From: Roseicitreum antarcticum
GTDB taxonomy: Bacteria > Pseudomonadota > Alphaproteobacteria > Rhodobacterales > Rhodobacteraceae
Length of the DNA: 64,000 bases
Direction: 5' to 3'
Assembly (NCBI RefSeq): GCF_014681765.1
Contig: NZ_CP061498.1
Location: 1,240,001 to 1,304,000 of the forward strand
Of this stretch, positions 63,867 through 64,000 are shown one piece after another (position 1 is the stretch's first letter; the number at the start of each line of letters is the position of its first letter). A program made the translations under genes and the position numbers. A model generated the notes under the pieces. That model had not been told where the DNA came from. It was given only the letters and a program-made list of their open reading frames with translations, and searched no databases.

Positions 63867-64000
63867 ATGCAGACCACCTTCACCCCCGAACAACTGAAAG
63901 ACCCCGCCACCGCGCGGTCGAACGCGGTGCTGCGCGCCTGTGTGCATTGCGGCTTCTGCACCGCCACCTGCCCCACCTATGCCGTCCTGGGCGATGAGCT
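63867..64000 (+). CDS. glcF: Glycolate oxidase iron-sulfur subunit GlcF, 3' end outside window
   Basis: The first 44 residues are in the window, starting 3 nt after the glcE stop. The motif [14 protein letters not shown] (residues 31-44) is the first CxxCxxCxxxCP [4Fe-4S] ligand set. GlcF passes electrons from the GlcD/E flavins to the quinone pool. The frame is open to the right edge. Confidence 0.92.
   Translation, partial: MQTTFTPEQLKDPATARSNAVLRACVHCGFCTATCPTYAVLGDE

Overview
The window is a contiguous piece of a GC-rich alphaproteobacterial chromosome, most likely from the Rhodobacterales (Rhodobacter/Roseobacter relatives). Three things point there: the divergent aglR/aglEFGAK alpha-glucoside locus, the four-gene Anbu cluster, and a lipid A block that uses LpxI with short alphaproteobacterial forms of ProS and ribosomal protein L36. 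The genus cannot be named from the sequence alone. Nearly all genes share the same GC-rich composition. The one clear exception is an AT-rich HEPN-like gene between parE and proS.

Layout. 1-1817: 5' part of a beta-helix (pectate-lyase-like) protein, cut by the left edge. 2169-5649: a TAXI-type TRAP transporter operon (binding protein, DUF1850 protein, fused permease). 6041-10062: the Anbu operon (ATP-grasp, alpha-E, transglutaminase, proteasome-like Anbu) on the minus strand. 10516-16247: an M3 oligopeptidase, a VOC protein and ileS. 16386-27631: alpha-glucoside uptake and hydrolysis (aglEFGAK) with its LacI regulator, then beta-glucosidase, glucokinase and a small M48 protease. 27952-30401: a PIN protein, an RlmI-type methyltransferase and a tiny DUF1127-like protein. 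30604-32409: edd. 32545-41418: outer-membrane and lipid A block (bamA, skp, fabZ, lpxA, lpxI, lpxB, lolC/E, lolD). 41590-43759: an L,D-transpeptidase-fold protein, nrdR and ribD. 43786-52682 (minus): an FAD-linked oxidase, a DUF427 protein, aminopeptidase P, cobT, two exported proteins and cobS. 52869-58477: parE, the HEPN-like gene, proS, an N-formylglutamate amidohydrolase-like gene, tRNA-Val(GAC) and rpmJ. 58617-64000: a Nudix hydrolase, an exported alpha/beta hydrolase, suhB and glcDEF (glcF cut by the right edge).

How genes work together. Alpha-glucosides enter through AglEFG-K and are cut by AglA. Beta-glucosides are cut by the GH1 enzyme. Glucokinase then makes glucose 6-phosphate, and Edd feeds the Entner-Doudoroff route. 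A LacI-type operator lies over the predicted aglE transcription start, and a different palindrome precedes edd. The bamA-lol block makes lipid A, inserts outer-membrane proteins and releases lipoproteins. CobS and CobT are the ATPase and VWA subunits of aerobic cobaltochelatase.

Less ordinary content: a 47-bp interspersed repeat present at 5673 and 56941; several short-period tandem repeats at gene ends or in leaders (12-bp, 27-bp, 15-bp units); a TbpB-like surface lipoprotein with a poly-glycine tether between cobT and cobS; the AT-rich HEPN-like gene; and an elaborate hairpin and repeat spacer inside glcD-glcE. I found no CRISPR array, insertion sequence or prophage.
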